A stretch of DNA of 27,596 nucleotides from an uncultured Prevotella sp. (GCA_900544825.1 UQWP01000050.1:1-27596); one strand, 5' to 3'. Numbered from the stretch's first letter, positions 16,368 to 23,683 are shown. Numbers and translations: made by a program. The notes: generated from the letters alone by a model not told the origin.

Positions 16368-16445
16368 TTCAGCGACGTTGAATGTGTGTTCAGCACTGTT
16401 GAATGTGTGTTCAGCACTGTTGAACATACGTTCAGCAGTATTGAA
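16368..16445 (+). repeat. Four TTCA-N7-TGAA elements at exact 21-bp spacing
   Basis: 15-base units begin at 16368, 16389, 16410 and 16431. Units 2 and 3 are identical (TTCAGCACTGTTGAA); units 1 and 4 differ in the middle. The spacers are TGTGTG, TGTGTG and CATACG. Each unit is an imperfect inverted repeat. The array lies about 150 bases upstream of the AraC-type regulator and downstream of GH2, and looks like an operator array. Two looser TTCAACAA...TTCTCC copies follow at 16486-16524. Confidence 0.8.
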
Positions 16446-16554
16446 CGGAGATTTCTTCTAATGGCAGCAACAATTTCTTCCTATCCTTTCAACAACTTCT
16501 CCCTGTCTTTTCAACAAATTCTCCTTGTTCTATTGTTATTTTTCTCTAATAATA

Positions 16555-16586
16555 TTTGGCATTGTCGTGAATAATGTGTATTTTTG
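16555..16586 (+). promoter_or_regulatory. Promoter of the propeller/AraC regulator
   Basis: TTTG at 16555-16558 and TATTTTTG at 16579-16586 are 20 bases apart, an ideal match. The predicted transcript start falls at about 16590-16593, on or next to the ATG at 16592, which implies a leaderless mRNA. Confidence 0.7.
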
Positions 16587-16591
16587 CAGCT

Positions 16592-19489
16592 ATGAACAAA
16601 TCACTAACCGCTTTATCTAGAGTAAGCATGGCGATAGCTATGCTTTTTATATCCATAGCGCTCCATGCGCAACGTTTCGTCAACACCACCCTGGATGGTG
16701 CTCAGGCTGTCTATGCCATTACCCAAGATACATCAGGAGTAGTCTGGCTGGGTACCGACAACGGTCTCTACAGTTATGATGGCTATCACGACTATCGCCA
16801 TTTTGCTCCCCATTCTTTTAGTCATATCCGCATCAATGCGCTCGGCTTCGAGGGCAGCATGCTCTATCTGGCTACCGGAAGTGGAATGCTGAAATTTGAT
16901 ACGCAGCAGGGAATCTATGCTTCTGCACCTGCGATGGAATCTGATGGAGACAAGGGCAGGAAAAAGGCGGTAAGGGAGTTGCGAGTGCTCGATATGAAAG
17001 ACAGGAAAGATGCCTTTGGCAACGATGTGTATGCTATCCTGCATACGCAGAAGGGACTTCTGGTGGGTTCTCTCGCCGGACTCCGTCTCAACCAGCGCCA
17101 GATTCTCCTGACTCCCGGAGCACAGCCGCTGGTGAATGCCCTGGCTTACGATGCCAAGCGCCACTGTTACTGGATAGGTACCGAGGGAGCCTTGTACTGT
17201 GCCGATCAGGCTTTGCAGAACTTCTCCAAGATTGCGGCGCTGGATGGAAACTCCGTGAAGTGTCTGGACGAAGACCAGGATGGCAATCTCTATATCGGTA
17301 CAGATAATGGACTTTATCGCATGGCGATGAACAACAGTCTGGAACATTTCGTTCACGACTCGCGCAATGAGGCAACCATCCCCAACAATATCGTATGGTC
17401 CTGCTATGTGGATAAGTGGCAGAATGTGTGGATCGGTACCGATCACGGACTTTCCCGTTTATCTACCCATACCTACTATCGCTTCACTTCGCTCGATAAG
17501 ATTACCTTCTCGGGCGAGGGCAACTGTCTGCATGCTATCCTTCAGACCCGCAGCGGCGACTGGTGGATGGGCGGAACCAACGGCTTGATTCACTATGCAG
17601 AGGGTGTGCGCGTGCAGGGTGCAGCTTCTGAATATCAGAATGTGGTATGGTATAAGCAGAACAATCCTTCGGCTCCTCTTGCTCACAACCGTGTGCGCAA
17701 GATTTATGAAGATAAGGAGGGGGATGTATGGATCTGTACAGACCACGGCATCAACCTCTATCAGAAGAGTACGGGAAAGTTGCTCAACTTCATCGTCTAT
17801 GACAAGACCGGCAAGTATTCTACTGCCTGGGCTTATGATATTCTTCAGGATCAGAAGGGCAGGATGTGGATGGCATCTTATCAGGGTGGCGTCTTCGTGA
17901 TGGACAAGCAGCGCCTTCTGGCAGCCATCTCGCTCTCATCTGCTGCTACAGCCACCTGTGTGGCGGATTATCATTTCTCAGACAAGGGAAAGAACGCCCT
18001 CTCGGGCCTGCACATCGGTCAGCTGGTACTCGATGGAAAGGGAATGGTCTGGGCATCCTCTTATAATCATCTCGACCGTATCGATACCCGTACCCTTCAC
18101 ATCTCCCATATCCCTGGCACTGATGCCATCAATTATCTGATGAAATCTGACAACGGCAATGTGTGGGTAGGATATAATTCCAGCGTGAAGTGCTATATGG
18201 TGAACTTGCCGATGAAGGGCAAGGAGGTGGAAAGCAAGGAATGGAACATCGGTGCGAAGGTGGTCTCCATGTGCGATGTGGAAAACAAGGTCTGGGTGGT
18301 GGCAGACAATATCTGCAGCGTGCTGGACCAGGGAAACAACAGTTTCCGATTCTTCATTCCGATGGAGAATCCGAACAATATCTATTATTCCAAGCTGAAC
18401 CACGAAGTGGTGATGGGTGGCAATGATGGCTTCATCTCCATCCGTGCCGACCTTTCCATGCCGAAGGACGACAAGGCGCAGCTGCTCCTGGCGGGTATCG
18501 TGGTGAATGGCAGGCAGACCCAGGATGCCTTGCTCGATGAGAACATTGAGGGAACACCGGGTGTTTCGCCCGTGGGACTGAAGACGCTGGTTCTGGCGCA
18601 TGATGAGAACAACTTCACGCTCCAGCTGTCTGATTTGCCTTTTGCCGATCATCCTACCGCCGTCTATGCCTATCGTCTGGAGGGTAGCGACCACGAGTGG
18701 CATTATCTGGACAAGGGCAATCTTGACATCACTTACAATGGATTGTCGTATGGCGATTATCATCTCACCGTGCATGTGGTGGATGGCGAGGGAAATATCG
18801 GAGATGAAGTTTATCAGCTCGAAATCTCCGTTCTTCCACCATGGTATCTCACCATCTGGTGCAAGCTGTTCTATCTTACCCTCCTGATTGTGGGTATAGC
18901 CTGGGTCATCAATGCTCATTTCGTAAGAAAGCAGTTGAAGGAGGCGAAAAAGCAGAAGGAGGAAATCCTGGAGCAGGTGCAGGCGCGTATGCAGTTCTAT
19001 GCCAACCTTGCCGATGATCTGAAGAATGCTGCCGCTCACCATTCGTTCGAGGAAGTGAATAATCTGGTAGTTTCTCATCTTGATGTGAATGCTTCCGACA
19101 ACGAATCAGAGCCGGCAATGATTGTAGATCTCCATGCACCTCAGACTCCGGAAGTTGAGATGGATGAGATGGATAAGAAACTGCTCAACCAGATTCGGGA
19201 GATGATAGAGGAGAATATGGTGGATTCCGACTTTAACGTGTCGATGCTTCAGGAGAAGATGGGCATGGGAAACAAGCAGCTTTACCGAAAGTTGAAGGCG
19301 CTTACGGGGCAGACTCCGGTAGAGTATATCCGTGATATGAGAATGCAGAAGGCGGCAAAATTATTAAAGGCGGGCAAGTTCAGCGTGTCGGAGGTAATGT
19401 ACACTGTAGGCTTCTCTAACAGCAGCTATTTCTCCAAGTGTTTCTCCAAGGCATTTGGAATGACTCCTACTGAGTTTATGCGCAGTTAA
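16592..19489 (+). CDS. Membrane regulator: two-component-type propeller, Y_Y_Y domain, transmembrane helix, AraC HTH (no kinase)
   Basis: This 965-residue protein has a signal sequence ending near LHAQ, then a periplasmic beta-propeller with at least eight visible reg_prop blades (for example DTSGVVWLGTDNGLYSYDG and DKEGDVWICTDHG), a Y_Y_Y domain before residue 755, one transmembrane helix (about 755-780), a short coiled coil and linker, and a C-terminal AraC-type DNA-binding domain (about 862-965, ending MTPTEFMRS). Hybrid two-component sensors of polysaccharide loci share the outer part and the HTH but carry HisKA, HATPase and receiver domains between them; those are absent here. It probably senses galactan oligosaccharides and controls the GH53/GH2 genes directly. 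I start at 16592 rather than 16574 because the promoter box overlaps the earlier codons. Confidence 0.88.
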   Translation: MNKSLTALSRVSMAIAMLFISIALHAQRFVNTTLDGAQAVYAITQDTSGVVWLGTDNGLYSYDGYHDYRHFAPHSFSHIRINALGFEGSMLYLATGSGMLKFDTQQGIYASAPAMESDGDKGRKKAVRELRVLDMKDRKDAFGNDVYAILHTQKGLLVGSLAGLRLNQRQILLTPGAQPLVNALAYDAKRHCYWIGTEGALYCADQALQNFSKIAALDGNSVKCLDEDQDGNLYIGTDNGLYRMAMNNSLEHFVHDSRNEATIPNNIVWSCYVDKWQNVWIGTDHGLSRLSTHTYYRFTSLDKITFSGEGNCLHAILQTRSGDWWMGGTNGLIHYAEGVRVQGAASEYQNVVWYKQNNPSAPLAHNRVRKIYEDKEGDVWICTDHGINLYQKSTGKLLNFIVYDKTGKYSTAWAYDILQDQKGRMWMASYQGGVFVMDKQRLLAAISLSSAATATCVADYHFSDKGKNALSGLHIGQLVLDGKGMVWASSYNHLDRIDTRTLHISHIPGTDAINYLMKSDNGNVWVGYNSSVKCYMVNLPMKGKEVESKEWNIGAKVVSMCDVENKVWVVADNICSVLDQGNNSFRFFIPMENPNNIYYSKLNHEVVMGGNDGFISIRADLSMPKDDKAQLLLAGIVVNGRQTQDALLDENIEGTPGVSPVGLKTLVLAHDENNFTLQLSDLPFADHPTAVYAYRLEGSDHEWHYLDKGNLDITYNGLSYGDYHLTVHVVDGEGNIGDEVYQLEISVLPPWYLTIWCKLFYLTLLIVGIAWVINAHFVRKQLKEAKKQKEEILEQVQARMQFYANLADDLKNAAAHHSFEEVNNLVVSHLDVNASDNESEPAMIVDLHAPQTPEVEMDEMDKKLLNQIREMIEENMVDSDFNVSMLQEKMGMGNKQLYRKLKALTGQTPVEYIRDMRMQKAAKLLKAGKFSVSEVMYTVGFSNSSYFSKCFSKAFGMTPTEFMRS

Positions 19490-19517
19490 AAAGTATATGG
19501 ATTAAAGTTCAAGCGAT

Positions 19518-20486
19518 ATGTTGCCAATATTAACGATTACAGGTTCCGACAGCACCGGTGGCTCTGGTGTGCAGGCGGATATCAAGACGATATTCGAATT
19601 GGGAGGTTATGCCGTTTCGGCGATAACCAGCATCACCGTGCAGAATACCCTGGGTATCCAGGAGTTCTTCGATATTCCTGCCGAGATTGTTTCCGGACAG
19701 ATAGAGGCAATTATGAACGATATGCAGCCCAACATCGTGAAGGTGGGAATGATACGCAAGGTAGAGACGCTGAATGTGCTCATCGATGCCTTGACCAAGT
19801 ATCGTCCCGAACACATCATCTATGCACCTTCCATCTGGTCGAGCCAGGGCGATGCGCTGATGACCGAGGATGTGGTGAGCCAGATCAAATACCGTCTGCT
19901 GCCGCTCTGCTCGGTAGTCGTGGCGAGAAAGAAGGAGAGCGATATCATTCTTCAGAATTCCCGACTCCTGGAGCTTGCCGAAAAGCAGGGTCTCCGGATC
20001 TATCGCCTTGATAATGCCAATTCGCATGGTCTCATCAACCGCTTCTCTTCTGCCCTTGCCATCTATCTGAATCAGGGCAAGAAGATGGAGGAGGCGTTGG
20101 CGATGGCGCAGGATTTCATCAATATAGAACTGGCTAGGGAGAGCAATCTGCAGGGCAGGAGTTCTGAACTTTACAATCAGTTTATCTCGCAGGTGAATAA
20201 CTTCTGCCGCACCTATAGCGATGTGCATTTCTATGCCGACCAGCTGAATGTGAGTGGCCGCTATCTGGCGCAGGTTACCCGCCGCATTTCCGGCAAGACG
20301 CCGAAGGCAATCATCGATGAATACATCGTGAAGGAGATAGAGCGCGAACTCTCTACCACCACGCATACGGTGCAGGAGATAGCCAACACTTTCGGCTTCT
20401 CATCCCAGGCTCATCTCACCAAGTTCTTCAAGAAGATGAGAGGGGTAACGCCTTCTGCTTTCAGGCAACTAAAGCTTGTTGATTAA
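19518..20486 (+). CDS. ThiD-like domain fused to an AraC-family DNA-binding domain (probable sensor-regulator)
   Basis: The 322-residue protein joins an N-terminal ribokinase-like ThiD domain (about 1-205) to a two-HTH AraC domain (about 215-320, with HTVQEIANTFGFSSQAHLTKFFKK). The ThiD part keeps the substrate-side motif GSDSTGGSGVQADIKT and SAITSITVQNTLG. The catalytic anion-hole motif GTGC is replaced by GLIN (in SHGLINRFSSALA), and the PVM-type phosphate segment reads APSIWSSQG. Kinase activity is therefore doubtful, and the domain may sense a pyrimidine or pyridoxal-like ligand to control transcription. It starts 28 bases after the propeller regulator, so it may share its transcript. No thiamine gene is in the window. 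A true HMP-P kinase with an added HTH is the alternative. Confidence 0.85.
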   Translation: MLPILTITGSDSTGGSGVQADIKTIFELGGYAVSAITSITVQNTLGIQEFFDIPAEIVSGQIEAIMNDMQPNIVKVGMIRKVETLNVLIDALTKYRPEHIIYAPSIWSSQGDALMTEDVVSQIKYRLLPLCSVVVARKKESDIILQNSRLLELAEKQGLRIYRLDNANSHGLINRFSSALAIYLNQGKKMEEALAMAQDFINIELARESNLQGRSSELYNQFISQVNNFCRTYSDVHFYADQLNVSGRYLAQVTRRISGKTPKAIIDEYIVKEIERELSTTTHTVQEIANTFGFSSQAHLTKFFKKMRGVTPSAFRQLKLVD

Positions 20487-20496
20487 AATGAGTCCT

Positions 20497-20588
20497 GCCA
20501 ACTAAGGAAATAAAATTCAGCCAACTGAGGAAATGAAATTCGGCCAACTGGGGAAATAAAATTCAGCCAACTGAGGAAATATCGAAAA
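20497..20588 (+). repeat. Four tandem 23-bp repeats
   Basis: Units start at 20497, 20520, 20543 and 20566 and follow the form GCCAACTGAGGAAATAAAATTC plus one base. The fourth diverges after GGAAAT. They begin 11 bases after the ThiD/AraC stop codon. No protein is encoded across them. Confidence 0.85.
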
Positions 20589-20719
20589 AAAAGTAGTTCC
20601 TATCGGGTGTTTGAAAGATTAAAACAAGGCTTATTCTACTTCTTGCTTGGTAACGGCACTAAGTTGCGTCAGCGTAGTGTGTGAACGAATAAAGGTTAAA
20701 ATAATTAAGTTAAATTGGG

Positions 20720-20836
20720 AACACGGACAAATTGAATTTGTCCGGCTCTTTTGTCTAGGTGCTTGTAAATGGTTAAATATTAGTAACTTATAGGCTGCCG
20801 GACAATTTGTCCGGACAAATTCAATTTGTCCGTGTT
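20720..20836. repeat. Inverted-repeat element built of three GGACAAATT palindromes
   Basis: The 26-base left arm (20720-20745) and right arm (20811-20836) are perfect reverse complements, and each arm is itself a near-palindrome (GGACAAATTGAATTTGTCC type). A third, shorter palindrome, CCGGACAATTTGTCCGG, lies at 20798-20814. A T run follows the right arm (20838-20844). It may be a tandem terminator, a small non-autonomous element or an operator cluster. Confidence 0.75.
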
Positions 20837-20877
20837 GTTTTTTTCTTTGCTTTTTAACTCTATGTTTTCCACTTCGG

Positions 20878-20919
20878 AACTCATAGACTTAGAAGCCATA
20901 AAACTATGAGTTGTTTTTG
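20878..20919 (+). terminator. Terminator-like hairpin at the junction
   Basis: AACTCATAG (20878-20886) pairs with CTATGAGTT (20904-20912), followed by GTTTTTG. Together with the preceding palindromes it isolates the downstream locus from the regulators upstream. The rest of the 20487-21153 gap holds no gene I can support. Confidence 0.55.
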
Positions 20920-21120
20920 TTAACATAATGCCTCCTGGCAACCAAAGCGCAAGATTCTGTTACCTGATGCAGAATGGATGATAATGCGAAAATACTACTA
21001 TTATTTAGACCCCATTTTGTTATAAATATAACATATATGCCTGATAATCAGCTGTATTGTGCTTTTCTGCAGACTTTGTATTTTAGACCCTATTTAGTTC
21101 TATTATTGAAAAATATTTTA

Positions 21121-21128
21121 TATTTTTG
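21121..21128 (+). promoter_or_regulatory. -7 box of the TPR regulator gene
   Basis: TATTTTTG followed by GCGCCC fits the consensus and lies 25 bases before the ATG at 21154. The -33 region is weak. It decides the start: the longer frame from 20974 runs through this promoter. Confidence 0.6.
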
Positions 21129-21153
21129 CGCCCAGAATGTAATTATACAAAAT

Positions 21154-22767
21154 ATGAGAAGAAGTATTTCGTTTACGATATTGTTTTTTATGATGCTTTC
21201 GGTGTTGGTATCATGTTATCAAAGTCATAAGAGAGAGTTAGACTTAGCTTATACGTTGGCAGAGTCTAAGCCTGATAGTGCCTTGGTCTTTTTGAACCGT
21301 ATCAATCAAGGTAAACTCTCTGATGACGATATGGCGAAGTATGCCCTTACTTATTATATGGCACAAGACAAGTCTGGCTTGGATGTGGATAACGATTCCT
21401 TGATTCGCATAGCGTATGATTGGTATGGGAACAATCAAGACGATTCTCTTTATGCTTCATCCTTGTATTATATGGGAAAATGCTTTCTGCTGAATGATAG
21501 TATGGAGCAGGCAAAGGCTTGTTTGGAGAAATCTTATTCTATTTCAGACAGCCTTCATAATCTGAGCCTGAAATGTCTGGCATTGGATAAGCTGATTGAA
21601 GTAGAAGAACAGCTGGCACCTTACAAAGCTTTGAAATATGCTAAAGCTTTGGTGAAGATGTATGACTCTATGCCAAATGTTTCTATATATAATAAGGTGG
21701 CAGCGCATTTGAGGCTAGGGGAGAATTTCTTTTATGTTGATAGTTTGAAACAAGCTTTGAACGAAGAGAAAAAGGCATATAGTTTGGCGATGTCTGTAGG
21801 CGAAAAAGGATTATTATCTTATGTAAGTCAAGATTTAGCTAGTGTATATGAGGAAATGGGAAAAAAGGATAGTTGTCTGCTTTATGCTCGACGAGCTTAT
21901 GACTTGAATGGTACTAATCGTTTTTCTTGTCTGTTGAAACTTGCTTCTGCTTATATTTCTGCAGATTCAATAAAGCAAGCTTTTGCAATACTGAATGAAG
22001 TAACTCCAAGAACTGCGGAAGACCGTTATTCTATATGTTATATGCAAAGTAAAGCGGCAATGAAAACTCAAGATTATAGGACAGCTAAAATTTTTAGTGA
22101 TTCCGCATGTTGTTGCTTGCAAGATATGTACCGAACGACATTACAAGCTAAGATAAACTATTATACTTCTTTTTTGAAGAAAGAAAGTGAAAGGGCAAAA
22201 ATGCAAGGAAAGGCAGAAATGCAGTGTTTGGTATTCGCCTTGATAGTACTTTTAGCTGTGATAATTATATCATTTGTATTGTATGCTTATTGGGCGTATA
22301 AAAAACGTTCGCTAGCTCGTATAACTCATGAACAGGAAATATTCTGCCAAAAACAGCAAATGATGGAGAAGTTACACAAAGAAGAACTCTCGCATAGGGA
22401 TGCTCAATTGTCAGTGATGCGCAAATATTTACTGAAGAAGATAGAGGTTGTTGAAAAATTAAATTCCATAGCTCCTAATGAGAGTAAACATATTGTGCTT
22501 TCTGATAATGATTGGGCAGAGTTAGAAGTCTTCTTGGATAGTGTGGAGGATTTGTTTGTTTCGAGGCTAAAACAAACGCATACGAATTTGTCGAAGAACG
22601 ATTTGCAGCTAATGATGCTGTTACGGTTGAAACTATCACAAAAAGCTTTGGCATCTATCTATTGTGTTAGTGAGAAGGCTGTCAAGCAAAAGTTGTTCTT
22701 GTATAAGGACAAGGTTGGTATTAAAAATGAGCATTTTTCACTTCGTAACTATATCGAAAACTTCTAA
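21154..22767 (+). CDS. Lipoprotein TPR / transmembrane / HTH regulator
   Basis: From ATG 21154 the protein has 537 residues: a lipoprotein-like signal (lipobox VLVSC, Cys 21), a helical tetratricopeptide-type region (about 25-345; motif DSALVFLNRI and several A/Y/G-patterned helix pairs), one strong transmembrane helix (about 358-381), a coiled coil (about 390-435) and a C-terminal helix-turn-helix (about 478-525; LSQKALASIYCVSEKAVKQKL). The layout puts the TPRs outside and the DNA-binding end in the cytosol, so it looks like a one-component membrane regulator. It opens the peptide locus and is the likely controller of the DUF3244 and precursor genes. The N-terminus could also be an uncleaved anchor. 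Its codons are AT-richer than in the genes before 20.5 kb. Confidence 0.8.
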   Translation: MRRSISFTILFFMMLSVLVSCYQSHKRELDLAYTLAESKPDSALVFLNRINQGKLSDDDMAKYALTYYMAQDKSGLDVDNDSLIRIAYDWYGNNQDDSLYASSLYYMGKCFLLNDSMEQAKACLEKSYSISDSLHNLSLKCLALDKLIEVEEQLAPYKALKYAKALVKMYDSMPNVSIYNKVAAHLRLGENFFYVDSLKQALNEEKKAYSLAMSVGEKGLLSYVSQDLASVYEEMGKKDSCLLYARRAYDLNGTNRFSCLLKLASAYISADSIKQAFAILNEVTPRTAEDRYSICYMQSKAAMKTQDYRTAKIFSDSACCCLQDMYRTTLQAKINYYTSFLKKESERAKMQGKAEMQCLVFALIVLLAVIIISFVLYAYWAYKKRSLARITHEQEIFCQKQQMMEKLHKEELSHRDAQLSVMRKYLLKKIEVVEKLNSIAPNESKHIVLSDNDWAELEVFLDSVEDLFVSRLKQTHTNLSKNDLQLMMLLRLKLSQKALASIYCVSEKAVKQKLFLYKDKVGIKNEHFSLRNYIENF

Positions 22768-22881
22768 AAATAAAAGTTATAAAACTCTTTTTAGACCTTT
22801 TAAATCGGGGGGCAATTATAAGTGCTTGTTTCTTAGAATTATATGTAATTTGTGCAATGGTATAGAAATAGACCTGTTTTG

Positions 22882-22913
22882 TTTGGATGAAGTTGAAAAA
22901 CTATGTAATTTTG
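22882..22913 (+). promoter_or_regulatory. Promoter of the DUF3244 gene
   Basis: TTTG at 22882-22885 and TAATTTTG at 22906-22913 are 20 bases apart, followed by GCA. The start codon is 36 bases downstream. This separates the DUF3244 gene, and possibly the peptide genes, from the regulator's own transcript. Confidence 0.72.
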
Positions 22914-22948
22914 CAGCCGAGATTCAATAACATCAAAAAGGTAAGAAT

Positions 22949-23314
22949 ATGAAGAATATAAAAATGTTAATTTCGTTTCTGCTTCTTACTTCTATTCAAG
23001 TGAAAGCGGTGTGTTCTCCTAAGGCACAAGATATTCCTGTGTACAAACAAGGGGCACATTTAGGAACGCGAACAACCGAACCTAGTGTTACGGCAAGTTT
23101 AGAGCAAAATCAGCTTACAGTTAATGTTGATTGTTATATGGGCATTGTAAAAGTCTATGTCTATGGAGACAATGGAAGCCTGATGGCTAGTTCTTCTGCC
23201 GCTATAGAAGGTAATGGATTGTGCACATTAGATATGTCCGCATTCGAGAACGGTTCTTATAATGTAACTGTAGAACTAGGAGACATGATTTATTGGGGCA
23301 TATTTGACATTTAG
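22949..23314 (+). CDS. Secreted DUF3244-family protein
   Basis: The 121-residue protein has a signal peptide (MKNIKMLISFLLLTSIQVKA region) and one beta-sandwich domain with the pattern TEPSVTASLEQNQLTVNV, then VYVYGDNG, LDMSAFENGSYNVTVELGD and a final YWGIFDI. This looks like DUF3244, a small Bacteroidetes family of secreted proteins often found beside TPR-type regulators. Its molecular role is not known. It has its own promoter and lies 154 bases upstream of the precursor peptide gene. It could be a periplasmic partner, such as a signal for the TPR regulator or an accessory or immunity factor; that is inference from position only. Confidence 0.75.
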   Translation: MKNIKMLISFLLLTSIQVKAVCSPKAQDIPVYKQGAHLGTRTTEPSVTASLEQNQLTVNVDCYMGIVKVYVYGDNGSLMASSSAAIEGNGLCTLDMSAFENGSYNVTVELGDMIYWGIFDI

Positions 23315-23336
23315 GGTAGATTCTTAATATTGATAA

Positions 23337-23344
23337 TATTTTTG
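23337..23344 (+). promoter_or_regulatory. Candidate -7 box ahead of the precursor peptide gene
   Basis: TATTTTTG fits the consensus and would give an untranslated leader of about 115 bases before the ATG at 23469. The -33 match is poor. The leader region itself (23350-23468) carries no ORF or clear long hairpin that I can see. Confidence 0.45.
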
Positions 23345-23468
23345 TCGACTAAATATATATCCAGACACAACTGGTCAAAGCGTACCTTCTAAGAGACACG
23401 TTAGTTTTCCTAGGTTGTTAACACTCGCTAGTATGGCGGTATTTGTTTAATTTTAAATTAAGTGTAAT

Positions 23469-23618
23469 ATGGAAAAGTTCTTTGAGTTGTCAGAAGAGGT
23501 TATGGATAGCCTTTCTGACGAAAACATGGCTTTGATTGTTGGTGGAACAGCTGCTTCTGAAGATACCGTAAACAACGGTACGGGATGTGGTTGTCCTATT
23601 GAGAACAACCATTTTTAA
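23469..23618 (+). CDS. RiPP precursor peptide with double-glycine leader (49 residues)
   Basis: The short gene encodes an acidic leader ending LSDENMALIVGG (residues 15-26) and a 23-residue core ending GTGCGCPIENNHF. The leader has the class II bacteriocin/C39 pattern: Leu at -12, Ser at -11, hydrophobic -7, Ile at -4, and Gly-Gly at -2/-1. The core has two cysteines in a C-G-C-P arrangement (residues 40 and 42). The gene sits 65 bases before a radical SAM/SPASM gene, and a C39 protein is encoded in the same locus, so modification, leader cutting and export are all provided for. It resembles the GG-leader radical-SAM targets described for Bacteroidales. The modification chemistry and the activity of the product cannot be told from the sequence. 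Confidence 0.85.
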   Translation: MEKFFELSEEVMDSLSDENMALIVGGTAASEDTVNNGTGCGCPIENNHF

Positions 23619-23638
23619 TTAACAAAGGTATTAAAACT

Positions 23639-23666
23639 GGAGGGAAGTTTATAAAAATTTCCCTCC
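23639..23666 (+). promoter_or_regulatory. Hairpin between precursor and maturase genes
   Basis: GGAGGGAA (23639-23646) pairs with TTCCCTCC (23659-23666) around a 12-base A/T loop. There is no proper T run after it, so it probably acts as a partial terminator or mRNA end-protecting structure, keeping precursor mRNA more abundant than maturase mRNA. Confidence 0.6.
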
Positions 23667-23683
23667 TTCTGCGATTAGACATT

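Noticed and set aside
16368..16445. Possible CRISPR array
   Set aside because: Units of 15 bases with 6-base near-identical spacers do not fit CRISPR repeats or spacers, and no cas gene is present.
17978..19078. 366-codon reverse ORF inside the propeller regulator
   Set aside because: A shadow of the forward frame, His/Ile-rich with no domain; the forward propeller and Y_Y_Y motifs are unambiguous.
19490..19517. Possible TPP riboswitch ahead of the ThiD-like gene
   Set aside because: The gap is only 28 bases, far too short for the element, and no THI-box sequence is seen nearby.
20974..21153. 60-codon N-terminal extension of the TPR regulator
   Set aside because: It contains the promoter -7 box and would put the lipoprotein signal in the middle of the protein. 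The start at 21154 gives a proper signal with lipobox.
22664..22930. 88-codon ORF overlapping the end of the TPR regulator
   Set aside because: It overlaps the HTH coding region in another frame and runs through the DUF3244 promoter; no protein features.
23434..23451. ATG-led mini-ORF just before the precursor gene
   Set aside because: It encodes only five residues before a stop and has no leader features; at most it could be an incidental upstream ORF.
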